From: Flavobacterium sp. GT3R68
GTDB lineage: Bacteria > Bacteroidota > Bacteroidia > Flavobacteriales > Flavobacteriaceae
Assembly: GCF_007109225.1 (NCBI RefSeq)
Contig: NZ_VJZK01000003.1
Coordinates: 372,001 to 436,000, forward strand
Direction of reading: 5' to 3'
DNA length: 64,000 bases
Part shown: positions 1-8,193 of the stretch, piece by piece
Position numbering within the stretch: position 1 is the first letter of the stretch
How the letters are laid out: every line of letters begins with the position of its first letter
Notes under the pieces: generated by a model
What the model saw: only the letters and a program-made list of their open reading frames with translations
What the model was told of the DNA's origin: nothing
Databases searched by the model: none
Position numbers and translations under genes: made by a program

Positions 1-2
1 AA

Positions 3-1466
3 CTGACGATAAAAAACCTGTTGCTTTTTAAGAGGAACCGACCTTTAGATTCGTTAATTGTAAAAGAATCGGAACGTTTGATCAGAAGTCAGAGATATAT
101 CCGAGGTGTAATCATTACACCAAAATTAGTTTCCAAAGACTCAGATTCGGTTGATGTTTACATCCGCGTTCTGGACTCGTGGAGTTTAGTCCCTGAAATT
201 GCAGCTTCGAATAGTAAAATGGCTGTCGATATTACGGAGAGGAACTTTTTAGGAACGGGTCACCAATTCGAAAATGTCTATAAAAAAAGATATAATGACG
301 GCGCTACAGCTTTTGATTCAAAATACGTGATACCAAACGTCCTCAACACGTATATCAGGACCACTTTAAATTATTATCAGGATTTGGATGACAACTATGG
401 TAAAAGTATTAATATTGAGCGCCCTTTCTTCTCCTCATTCGCACAATGGGCAGCAGGAATTTATGTAGACCGACAATTCAGGACTGAAATGCTTCCAGAT
501 ATCAATAACTTACTGGCCAGTCAAAATTTCAAATTCAATACCGGCGATTATTGGGCAGGTAATGCCATTACACTCTTCAAGGGAAATGCGGTGGATGAGC
601 GAACCACGAATCTAATAACGACAGGGCGATACCTGCAAATTGATTATTTGGAAAGTCCCACTGACGCATATGACAGCTTACATGTCTTTTCAAGTGAAAA
701 ATTCTACTTAATGGGACTGGCCATATCTTCCAGACAGTATGTGGAAGATAAATATATATTCAATTACCGTATTGTGGAAGATGTACCGGTTGGAAAAGTA
801 TTTGGATTGACCGGAGGAATCCAGAACAAAAACAATGCGGATAGATTCTATCTCGGTGCCCGGGTCGCCTTGGGCAGATATTACAAATGGGGTTACCTGA
901 GTTCTAATTTTGAATATGGTACTTTCTTTAATGAAAAAACTTCCGAGCAAAGTGTCTTTTCTGCACAATCCAATTATTTTACCAATCTAATTGAAAAAGG
1001 CAATTGGAAATTTCGACAATTTATTAAGGCTCAAGCCGTAATAGGAAACCGAAGACTGGCATCAGATGCAGACAGACTTACCTTAAATGACGCCAATGGG
1101 ATTTCCGGGTTTAACTCCACTACCCTTTTCGGTACCAAAAAAGTGCTTCTGACTTTTCAGACCCAATCCTATTCTCCTCATAACATTTGGGGATTTCGCT
1201 TTAATCCGTATGTGAATTATAGTATTGGCATGCTCGGAAATAGTGAAACCGGATTTAGGAAAAGTAAAGCTTATTCTCAAATAGGAGCTGGGGTTATCAT
1301 CCGAAATGACTACCTGGTATTTAATTCTTTTCAATTGTCCCTTGCTTTTTATCCAGTTATCCCAGGAAGCGGCGAAGATATATTTAAAACCAATGCACTC
1401 AATAGTGAAGATTTTGGTTTTCAAAATTTCGAAATATCTAAACCCCAAACGGTTATGTATAAATAA
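3..1466 (+). CDS. Outer-membrane beta-barrel protein with POTRA-like N-terminus, 5' truncated by window edge
   Basis: The reading frame is open from the left edge (frame starting at base 3) with no ATG before the conserved part, so the gene begins outside the window. The visible start contains a POTRA-like segment: a helix (SLIVKESERLIRSQRYI) followed by a strand carrying VDVYIRVLDSWS. After that come about 400 residues of alternating aromatic/polar strands, typical of a 16-stranded outer-membrane barrel (NFLGTGHQFE, YLGARVALGRYYKWGY, FRFNPYVNYSIG). The arrangement resembles BamA/TamA-type or surface-antigen proteins of Bacteroidota, but the lost N-terminus prevents a firm family call. The protein is expected in the outer membrane. 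No partner gene is visible downstream; about 220 bases of AT-rich DNA follow. Confidence 0.75.
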   Translation: MTIKNLLLFKRNRPLDSLIVKESERLIRSQRYIRGVIITPKLVSKDSDSVDVYIRVLDSWSLVPEIAASNSKMAVDITERNFLGTGHQFENVYKKRYNDGATAFDSKYVIPNVLNTYIRTTLNYYQDLDDNYGKSINIERPFFSSFAQWAAGIYVDRQFRTEMLPDINNLLASQNFKFNTGDYWAGNAITLFKGNAVDERTTNLITTGRYLQIDYLESPTDAYDSLHVFSSEKFYLMGLAISSRQYVEDKYIFNYRIVEDVPVGKVFGLTGGIQNKNNADRFYLGARVALGRYYKWGYLSSNFEYGTFFNEKTSEQSVFSAQSNYFTNLIEKGNWKFRQFIKAQAVIGNRRLASDADRLTLNDANGISGFNSTTLFGTKKVLLTFQTQSYSPHNIWGFRFNPYVNYSIGMLGNSETGFRKSKAYSQIGAGVIIRNDYLVFNSFQLSLAFYPVIPGSGEDIFKTNALNSEDFGFQNFEISKPQTVMYK

Positions 1467-1690
1467 TTTTTAAAGTGTGAATTATACAACTTATAGCAAT
1501 AAATGTATAACTTCATCAAAATAATTATTATTCATCTTTGCATCACTGTTATGTAAGTAAAATAAAAAAAGTACTTTTATCGTTCTTATAACCAAAACGC
1601 CTTTGATGGATACTGGCACAGTTATTGGCTATTACTTAACAAGTATTGAATTATTAAAAAGTATTAAATAATTAATTAAAATTATAAACG

Positions 1691-2194
1691 ATGAAAACAT
1701 TAAAACTAATTGCCGTAGGAATAATACTTTTTGCATCAAGCATGATGCAAGCTCAGGTAGCTGTAAATGTAAATATAGGCAAACCTCCTGTATGGGGACC
1801 TGTTGGTTATTCTGAGGTGGAATACTACTATTTACCAGATGTGGAATCTTATTATGATGTAAGAGAAAATCAGTTTATTTATTTTGGCGACGGCAGATGG
1901 GTTCGCTCAAGAAATTTACCGAGACAATATAGAAACTATGATTTGTACAGCGGTTATAAAGTTGTACTACATGATTACCATGGTCGCACGCCTTACACCT
2001 ATTATAAAAAGCATAAAGTAAAATATTATAAAGGTTACAAGGGTGCCCCTCAGAGAACCATCGGGGTACGAGGTGAAAGTCACGGTAACAATGGTCACCA
2101 CGGAAATAATGATAATCATGGAAATAGCGGACACCATGACAACCACGGAAATAAAGGCGAAAAAGGCCATGGAAAAGGAAAAGGTAAACACTAG
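1691..2194 (+). CDS. Secreted hypothetical protein with His/Gly/Asn/Lys-rich tail
   Basis: 167 residues. A signal peptide is clear (lysines, then a hydrophobic stretch ending SSMMQAQ), so the product is exported. The mature part (about 22-120) is rich in Tyr (VEYYYLPDVESYYDVR, YFGDGRWVRS), resembling small exported flavobacterial proteins of unknown function. From about residue 127 the chain turns into a low-complexity tail of Gly, His, Asn and Lys with several HH and NHG units, which could bind divalent metal, but that is inference. The repetitive tail creates misleading ORFs on both strands. The ATG start follows an AT-rich leader. A hairpin terminator follows at 2217, so it is monocistronic. 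I do not recognise a named family. Confidence 0.8.
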   Translation: MKTLKLIAVGIILFASSMMQAQVAVNVNIGKPPVWGPVGYSEVEYYYLPDVESYYDVRENQFIYFGDGRWVRSRNLPRQYRNYDLYSGYKVVLHDYHGRTPYTYYKKHKVKYYKGYKGAPQRTIGVRGESHGNNGHHGNNDNHGNSGHHDNHGNKGEKGHGKGKGKH

Positions 2195-2216
2195 TCCGAT
2201 AACAATTAAATTAAAA

Positions 2217-2246
2217 AGAGAGCGTCATCTGATGCTCTCTTTTTTG
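2217..2246 (+). terminator. Rho-independent terminator after the His-rich secreted protein
   Basis: AGAGAGCGTCA pairs with TGATGCTCTCT (one G-T pair, TC loop) and is followed by a run of six or more T. Confidence 0.8.
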
Positions 2247-2307
2247 TTTTAAAGAATTTTAGTCTGTTAAAGAAAACCAAAAAATCCGACAAAATTTATA
2301 TAATTAC

Positions 2308-2315
2308 TATATTTG
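2308..2315 (+). promoter_or_regulatory. Bacteroidota -7 box TATATTTG upstream of the PIG-L gene
   Basis: TATATTTG matches the TAnnTTTG -7 consensus and lies 28 bases before the ATG at 2344. No good -33 TTG is visible at the expected distance, so support is moderate. Confidence 0.5.
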
Positions 2316-2343
2316 GGGTAATTGCAAAATCAAACTCCAAATA

Positions 2344-4839
2344 ATGCAAAAAAAGTACTTTCTTTCCTTTTTTCTATTGCTCTTATCATCCATAATAGTT
2401 TTGGCACAACAGCCTGTAAAACCCAACGCAGTCCAAATCTACAACCAGATTCAAAAGCTGAACTTCTTGGGCTCGGTTCTCTATATTGCAGCGCACCCGG
2501 ACGATGAAAATACCCGTCTGATTTCGTATTTATCAAATGAAAAAAAAGCACGAACCGCCTATTTATCCTTAACTCGTGGCGATGGTGGACAAAATCTTAT
2601 AGGACCGGAATTACGGGAATTATTAGGTGTCATCAGAACACAGGAACTTATTGAAGCCCGCAAAATTGATGGAGGCGAGCAGCTTTTCTCCCGTGCAAAT
2701 GATTTTGGCTATTCCAAAAATCCTGAAGAAACATTACGCATTTGGGATAAGGAACAAGTTTTGAGTGATGTGATTTGGGCTATTCGAAAATTCAAACCGG
2801 ATGTGATTATTAACAGATTCGATCACCGTTCTCCCGGAACAACACACGGACATCATACTGCTTCCGCAATACTGAGTACAGAGGCTTTCGATCTCGCTAA
2901 TAATCCTCAGGCTTATCCCAATCAGTTAGCTTTAGCGGAAACCTGGCAGCCTAGGCGAATGTTATTCAATACCTCATGGTGGTTTTACGGAAGCAAAGAA
3001 AAATTTGATAAAGCCGATAAATCCAATCTAATCCAACTGCAAACCGGTGTCTATTACCCATCTATCGGAAAATCCAATCAGGAAATTGCCGCCTTAAGTC
3101 GCAGCAGTCATCAATCGCAAGGATTTGGAAATACCGGTACAAGGGGTGAGGAAATGGAATATCTCGAATTCATTAAAGGAGAAATTCCGCAAGATAAAAG
3201 CAACTTATTTGAAGGCATTGATACGACTTGGAACCGGGTGAAGGGCGGAAATGAAGTTGGAGAATTGTTAGCTGATATTCAAAGAGATTTTGATTTCAAA
3301 AATCCCTCTTTGAGTGTCCCGAATTTAGTGAGAGCGTACACGATGATCCAGTCTTTGGAAGAGGAGCATTGGAAATTCATCAAATCTGAAGAGATTAAAA
3401 AAATCATTGCTGCCTGTACCGGATTATATCTTGAAGCTGTGGCCGAGAATCAAACGGCAAATCCCAATAGCGAAGTCAGACTAAAAGTGGAAGCCATTAA
3501 CAGAAGCGCTGTTCCAATGAAATTTGCGGAGATTACAGTTTTGCCACAACAGCAAAGAACTACGCAAAATATCGAGCTGAAAAACAATATTTTGCAAATC
3601 ATCAATCTGGATGTACGGCTTCCGGCAACTTTGGAGTATACCAATCCCTATTGGTTGAAAGAAAGAGGAACAATAGGAATGTATCGTGTGGATAACCAAA
3701 ACCACATTGGAATTCCTGATGTTATCCATGACACAAAAGCAATATTTGCAATAGTTATCAATGGGGTTTCAATTCCTTTTGAACGAAACGTCGTTTACAA
3801 ATACAATGATGATGTAAAGGGCGAAGTTTATAATCCATTTGATATTGTACCGGATGTCACATCTAGCATTTTAAATAAGGTAACCATTTTTAATAATGGT
3901 AGAACTAAAACCATTGGCGTCAAAATAAAAGCCGGAAAAGACAGTTTAGAAGGTGATTTGCAACTAGAAGCAACACCTAACTGGAAAATTGACCCAACAG
4001 GAATTCATTTTAATTTGGCTAAAAAAGGCGATGAACAAACGGTTTACTTCGAAGTTACTCCTCCAAAAATGGCCGATGAAATTACTGCTAAAAGCGTAAT
4101 CACAATCAGTGGAAACCAATTTAACAAAGAGCTTACCAACATAAATTACGAACATATTTCGAAGCAGCAGGTGCTGAAACCTTCGGAAGGTAAGTTCATC
4201 AAATTGGACATTAAAACCGGTAACGAAAAAATTGCCTACATTATGGGTGCCGGTGATGAAGTGCCAACGAGTTTGTCTCAAATGGGTTATGAAATTATTA
4301 TCCTGAAATCGGAAGAAATTACCAAAGAACGCCTGGTTGATTTTGATGTAGTGATGACCGGCGTACGTGCTTACAATACTATTAAAGCATTGGCCATTAA
4401 ACAGGATATCCTTTTTGACTTTGTAAAGGAAGGTAAAACGATGATTGTCCAATACAATACTACAGATGAGTTGGTCACCAAAAATATAGCGCCATTTCCT
4501 CTTAAAATATCACGGGATCGGGTTACTGAAGAAAATGCGGAAATGCGATTTTTGGTTCCAAAACATTCTATATTAAATTATCCGAATAAAATTACGGCAA
4601 AAGATTTTGAAAACTGGAAACAAGAACAGGGTTTGAATTATCCAAGTGAATGGGATCCCGCCTTCACGCCTATCTTATCGTCTAATGACAAAGGTGAGTC
4701 CCCAAAAAATGGTGCCGTGCTTGTCGCAAAATATGGAAAAGGGCACTATATTTATACCGGATTGAGTTTCTTCAGGGAATTACCTGAAGGAGTCTCAGGT
4801 GCATTCAGGCTATTGGCCAATATGATTTCAATCAAGTAG
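2344..4839 (+). CDS. Large exported PIG-L (LmbE-type) deacetylase
   Basis: 831 residues. A signal peptide (residues 1-20, ending VLAQ) is followed by a PIG-L/LmbE deacetylase domain (about 33-290) with the zinc motif AAHPDDE at about 49-55, a conserved SLTRGDGGQN and the later HxxH-like GTTHGHHTAS. These enzymes remove N-acetyl groups from GlcNAc-type substrates. The C-terminal 500 residues contain beta-sandwich material and a last region (about 620-831) with a glutamine-amidotransferase/ThuA-like look (MGAGDEVPTSLSQMGYEI; GKGHYIYTGLSFFRELPEG). The size is about three times that of BshB/LmbE enzymes, so a role in bacillithiol synthesis is unlikely; exported glycan degradation or remodelling fits better. 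It is followed closely by a 35-residue peptide gene and a sodium:solute symporter, suggesting a degrade-and-import unit. Confidence 0.85.
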   Translation: MQKKYFLSFFLLLLSSIIVLAQQPVKPNAVQIYNQIQKLNFLGSVLYIAAHPDDENTRLISYLSNEKKARTAYLSLTRGDGGQNLIGPELRELLGVIRTQELIEARKIDGGEQLFSRANDFGYSKNPEETLRIWDKEQVLSDVIWAIRKFKPDVIINRFDHRSPGTTHGHHTASAILSTEAFDLANNPQAYPNQLALAETWQPRRMLFNTSWWFYGSKEKFDKADKSNLIQLQTGVYYPSIGKSNQEIAALSRSSHQSQGFGNTGTRGEEMEYLEFIKGEIPQDKSNLFEGIDTTWNRVKGGNEVGELLADIQRDFDFKNPSLSVPNLVRAYTMIQSLEEEHWKFIKSEEIKKIIAACTGLYLEAVAENQTANPNSEVRLKVEAINRSAVPMKFAEITVLPQQQRTTQNIELKNNILQIINLDVRLPATLEYTNPYWLKERGTIGMYRVDNQNHIGIPDVIHDTKAIFAIVINGVSIPFERNVVYKYNDDVKGEVYNPFDIVPDVTSSILNKVTIFNNGRTKTIGVKIKAGKDSLEGDLQLEATPNWKIDPTGIHFNLAKKGDEQTVYFEVTPPKMADEITAKSVITISGNQFNKELTNINYEHISKQQVLKPSEGKFIKLDIKTGNEKIAYIMGAGDEVPTSLSQMGYEIIILKSEEITKERLVDFDVVMTGVRAYNTIKALAIKQDILFDFVKEGKTMIVQYNTTDELVTKNIAPFPLKISRDRVTEENAEMRFLVPKHSILNYPNKITAKDFENWKQEQGLNYPSEWDPAFTPILSSNDKGESPKNGAVLVAKYGKGHYIYTGLSFFRELPEGVSGAFRLLANMISIK

Positions 4840-4863
4840 TATTTCAACCCTAAACCATTCAAA

Positions 4864-4971
4864 ATGAACAATGATAAATTAACAAAATGGAAAAAAAGTT
4901 ACACTTGGGTGCTTCTCTCCAATGCCATTTATATTTCTATTTTTTATTTAATCATGCAAATTTTCTCCTAA
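4864..4971 (+). CDS. Small 35-residue single-pass membrane peptide between PIG-L and symporter genes
   Basis: ATG at 4864 opens a 36-codon frame ending TAA at 4971, three bases before the symporter ATG. The product has a charged N-terminus (NNDKLTKWKKS) and one hydrophobic helix (WVLLSNAIYISIFYLIMQIF), so N-in membrane topology is predicted. The tight spacing with its neighbours and the classic positive-inside plus transmembrane pattern suggest a real gene, perhaps an accessory subunit of the symporter. It is too short for most ORF callers. The function is unknown to me. Confidence 0.7.
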   Translation: MNNDKLTKWKKSYTWVLLSNAIYISIFYLIMQIFS

Positions 4972-4974
4972 ACT

Positions 4975-6672
4975 ATGCAGCAACTTGATTGGATTGTTTT
5001 AGGGGTTACACTTCTTTCCATCGTTACATACGGCGTGTGGAAGACTAGAAAAAGTGCGGCCAATGTCGAAGATTACATCCTGGGCAATAATGAAACGCCA
5101 TGGTGGACCGTCGGCCTGTCAGTAATGGCAACCCAGGCCAGTGCAATTACTTTCCTTTCAACTCCCGGTCAGGCCTATCATGACGGAATGGGATTCGTGC
5201 AGTTCTACTTCGGTTTACCGCTTGCTATGGTAGTAATCTGTATCACATTTATTCCAATTTATCATAAACTAAAAGTCTTCACAGCGTATGAATATCTCGA
5301 ACAGCGCTTTGATGTAAAAACACGTTCCCTAGCGGCCATTCTTTTTTTGGTGCAAAGAGGGTTAGGTACGGGATTAACGATTTATGCACCTGCAATCATA
5401 CTTTCGTCTTTGTTAGGATGGAATTTAACACATTTAAATATTATCATCGGAACCCTAGTAGTAATATATACCTTTTCTGGTGGAACAAAAGCTGTAAACG
5501 TCACTCAGAAACAACAGATGTTTGTGATTATGGTTGGGATGTTTATCACTTTCTTCCTGATTCTGCATTTGCTACCCAATGATATGACTTTTGGAAACGC
5601 CATGCATATTGCAGGTGCCAATGACAAAATGAATATTGTTGATTTCTCATTTGACCCCGAAACCCGGTATACTTTTTGGAGCGGAATTACGGGTGGTTTT
5701 TTCCTGGCGCTATCCTATTTTGGAACTGACCAATCACAGGTGGGCCGTTATTTATCCGGAAAATCAATACGTGAAAGCCAAATGGGATTAATCATGAACG
5801 GATTCCTGAAAGTCCCAATGCAGTTTTTCATTTTGCTGACTGGGGTTATGGTATTTGTTTTTTTTCAATTCAATACCGTACCCTTGAATTTCAATCCCAA
5901 TAACAAAATTGCTATTGAAAAATCTCCTTATAGAACAGAATATCATAAACTTGAAAAACAATTAAGTGCTTTATCCGAGGAGAAAAAAGAATTCAATCTG
6001 TTGTATATCGACCATTTAAATCAGAATTATGACAATCCGATTCTGCGTAAAAAATTGATTGCTCTTTCCGGTAAAGAAAAAGATTTACGTGATCAGGCAA
6101 AAGAACTCATCGCAAAAGCGGATAAAAAATCGGAAACCAACGACAAAGATTATGTTTTCATTCATTTTATCCTTAATTATTTACCTAAAGGATTGATCGG
6201 ATTATTGCTTGCTGTAATCTTATCAGCTGCCATGTCTTCAACTGCTTCGGGTCTAAATGCCTTAGCATCGACTACCGCAATTGACATCTACAAGAGAAAT
6301 GTTTCCGGGTATAAAAGTGAAAAGCATTTTGTAAATGCCACCAAATTCTTCACTTTGTTATGGGGAATTGTTGCTATCCTATTTGCATGCATCGGAACAT
6401 TATTCGAAAATTTGATTCAATTGGTAAATATCGTAGGTTCAATTTTCTACGGAACAGTTCTGGGAATTTTTCTGGTCGGTTTTTATTTGAAATTTGTAAA
6501 GGCTAAAGCTATTTTTTGGGCAGCCGTGGTATCACAATCAGCCATATTTTATATTTATTACTTAGATGTGGTAAGCTTTTTGTGGTTAAACTTTATTGGA
6601 GCATTGCTGACCATAATACTGTCTTCCTTATTACAAGTCATTATTTTTAGGAATAAACCCGAATTAGTTTAA
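4975..6672 (+). CDS. Sodium:solute symporter (SSS family)
   Basis: 565 residues, about 13 membrane helices. The N-terminus shows SSS hallmarks: SAANVEDYILGNNETPWWTVG, then MATQASAITFLSTPGQAY, and a later helix pair SAAMSSTASGLNALASTTAIDIYKR in the sodium-site region. The family couples sodium to uptake of sugars, amino acids or related solutes in the inner membrane. Between helices near residues 305 and 400 there is a long charged, coiled-coil-like insertion (HKLEKQLSALSEEKKEF and following) not needed in short SSS proteins. The start is three bases after the stop of the small membrane peptide gene, and both follow the PIG-L deacetylase, so co-transcription is likely; the substrate may be a product of that enzyme. 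A hairpin terminator follows. Confidence 0.9.
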   Translation: MQQLDWIVLGVTLLSIVTYGVWKTRKSAANVEDYILGNNETPWWTVGLSVMATQASAITFLSTPGQAYHDGMGFVQFYFGLPLAMVVICITFIPIYHKLKVFTAYEYLEQRFDVKTRSLAAILFLVQRGLGTGLTIYAPAIILSSLLGWNLTHLNIIIGTLVVIYTFSGGTKAVNVTQKQQMFVIMVGMFITFFLILHLLPNDMTFGNAMHIAGANDKMNIVDFSFDPETRYTFWSGITGGFFLALSYFGTDQSQVGRYLSGKSIRESQMGLIMNGFLKVPMQFFILLTGVMVFVFFQFNTVPLNFNPNNKIAIEKSPYRTEYHKLEKQLSALSEEKKEFNLLYIDHLNQNYDNPILRKKLIALSGKEKDLRDQAKELIAKADKKSETNDKDYVFIHFILNYLPKGLIGLLLAVILSAAMSSTASGLNALASTTAIDIYKRNVSGYKSEKHFVNATKFFTLLWGIVAILFACIGTLFENLIQLVNIVGSIFYGTVLGIFLVGFYLKFVKAKAIFWAAVVSQSAIFYIYYLDVVSFLWLNFIGALLTIILSSLLQVIIFRNKPELV

Positions 6673-6675
6673 AAT

Positions 6676-6710
6676 AAAAATCCCGTTCGCAATGCCAACG
6701 GGATTTTTAT
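6676..6710. terminator. Bidirectional terminator between symporter and DUF2911 genes
   Basis: AAAAATCCCGTT pairs with AACGGGATTTTT around a nine-base loop, with A-run before and T-run after. It sits between convergent genes and can serve both. Confidence 0.85.
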
Positions 6711-6726
6711 AAATATATTAAAGTAA

Positions 6727-7572
6727 CTATTTCTTACTCCATTCTGAAATACTGTCTTCATTCATTTTAATATAATCAGCATTTTTTGCTTCTTTTGCAG
6801 CAGCAAGAGATAACTTCGCAGTTTCTACAGCTCCTTTTTTATCTCCTAATTTAGCTTGAATCAACGATTTCAGTCTATTGTACCAGAATGGTTTGTCTTT
6901 GCTCATTTCCAATGCTTTATTTACATAGGTCAAAGCCTTATTCATATCTCCATTGGATTGAAAGAAATATTGCGACGAAGCAAAATAATCGTTTGCCGTT
7001 GGTCCTGCTAAAGCTTTTTCTATGCTTGCAATGGCAGTTTTTTGCGTTGGAACTTCAAATTTTACCGCTACAATAGTTCGCTCCCAAATAAATTCAAGAT
7101 GCGCAAAATTATTATCCACATTATTCACATTAATGGTGAAAGTTTCAAAATTCCTGTTCAACATTTCCGCTTTTGCGGTAGTTCTTAAAGCAACATCCGA
7201 TTCGTTCCAGGTTTCAGGAGTTCCCCAATTGTCAGCTTTTGAATAAAATATTATTTCCCAATTATCAGCTTTTGGTATAGTATACAGAGCATATTTTCCT
7301 TTCTTTAGTGATTTACCTGCTATAATTACATCTTCACTAAACGAAATTGTGGTGTTCTCATTGGCACCTGTTCTCCATACTTTTCCAAAAGGAACCAGAT
7401 CCCCAAAAATGGCACGGCCTCTTGCGCTAGGTCGTGAATATACGATTTCCACTTCTGTTAAACCCACAGTCTGATTGACCACTGCTTTTGGACTCGCCTG
7501 TGGTGTTTTTACCTGTGCCTCCGAAACATAAGTGGCCATAAAAAATGTTAATGCAAAAATTATTTTTTTCAT
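6727..7572 (-). CDS. Exported DUF2911 protein with C-terminal TPR-like repeat
   Basis: 281 residues. Signal peptide at 1-19 (ending VSEAQ). The DUF2911 domain (about 22-170) is recognised from VEIVYSRPSARGRAIFG, LVPFGKVWRTGANENT and the KKGKYALYTIPK strand. The last 100 residues contain helical pairs (ANDYFASSQYFFQSNGDMNK, ALEMSKDKPFWYN) resembling tetratricopeptide repeats. The molecular role of DUF2911 is not known; it is common in Bacteroidota as an exported protein. Upstream on the minus strand there is a TAAATTTG -7 box at 7596-7603 with a TTG about 16 bases further up. Confidence 0.85.
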   Translation of the reverse strand: MKKIIFALTFFMATYVSEAQVKTPQASPKAVVNQTVGLTEVEIVYSRPSARGRAIFGDLVPFGKVWRTGANENTTISFSEDVIIAGKSLKKGKYALYTIPKADNWEIIFYSKADNWGTPETWNESDVALRTTAKAEMLNRNFETFTINVNNVDNNFAHLEFIWERTIVAVKFEVPTQKTAIASIEKALAGPTANDYFASSQYFFQSNGDMNKALTYVNKALEMSKDKPFWYNRLKSLIQAKLGDKKGAVETAKLSLAAAKEAKNADYIKMNEDSISEWSKK

Positions 7573-7595
7573 AATGGATAAATTAGTTTATTCTT

Positions 7596-7622
7596 CAAAT
7601 TTACAAATTCAACCCGCGGCAA
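7596..7622 (-). promoter_or_regulatory. Putative promoter of the DUF2911 gene
   Basis: Read on the minus strand: TTG (7622-7620), 16-base spacer, TAAATTTG (7603-7596). This matches the Bacteroidota -33/-7 pattern with slightly short spacing; the start codon is about 24 bases downstream. Confidence 0.5.
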
Positions 7623-7710
7623 AATGTTAATTATTCCTTAATTTGAAATTTATGTTGCTAATTATTTATTGTAAAAAATAAACAATGTAATTTTACATAA
7701 ATCGATTCTG

Positions 7711-8193
7711 ATGAAATTATATACATTGCACAACAAGCAAAATTTGCCAATAACTCTTGATAAAGCTTGGGATTTTATTTCCAATCCCAAAAACCTAACA
7801 GTTATTACACCAACTGAAATGCGTTTTACGACCATATCGGGGGATGAAAAAGCAATGTTTCCTGGACAGATTATCCATTATTCGTTAAAACCCATATTAG
7901 GAATTCCGATGCAATGGGTTACCGAAATCACAAACATGAAGCATAAAGAACATTTTGTAGATGAGCAGCGTTTTGGTCCGTACGCCTTCTGGCATCATAA
8001 ACATTTTTTAAGAGAAATTCCCGGCGGGGTTGAAATGGAAGATATTATCCATTATAAAATTCCAATGGGTATATTGGGTCAGATGGTTCATCCTTTTCTG
8101 GTCAAGCCAAATCTGGACAAAATTTTTGCTTATAGACAAAAGAAATTAATTGAACTTTTTGGAGAATATTCCCTTAAACAAGTAAACAAATGA
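7711..8193 (+). CDS. SRPBCC-family protein (ligand-binding / cell-division-inhibitor-like)
   Basis: 160 residues. The opening (MKLYTLHNKQNLPITLDKAWDFISNPKNLTVITP) and the segment KHKHFLREIPGGVEMEDIIHYKIP-like pattern (HHKHFLREI...GVEMEDIIHY) are typical of SRPBCC/START-like domains that are often labelled cell division inhibitor or TIGR01777-associated. Such proteins fold as a helix-grip cavity that binds a hydrophobic ligand; the ligand here is unknown. The stop overlaps the photolyase start by four bases (ATGA), so translation is probably coupled and the two genes form one transcription unit. A link to the DNA-repair or light response is therefore plausible but is inferred from position only. 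Confidence 0.8.
   Translation: MKLYTLHNKQNLPITLDKAWDFISNPKNLTVITPTEMRFTTISGDEKAMFPGQIIHYSLKPILGIPMQWVTEITNMKHKEHFVDEQRFGPYAFWHHKHFLREIPGGVEMEDIIHYKIPMGILGQMVHPFLVKPNLDKIFAYRQKKLIELFGEYSLKQVNK

Noticed and set aside
2043..2252. Second plus-strand frame within the His-rich secreted gene
   Set aside because: Product of repetitive codons (GGN-AAY-CAY) read in another frame; the host gene has a signal peptide and clear start.
2344..4839. PIG-L protein as the bacillithiol enzyme BshB
   Set aside because: Three times too long, exported, with extra C-terminal domains; BshB is a short cytoplasmic protein.
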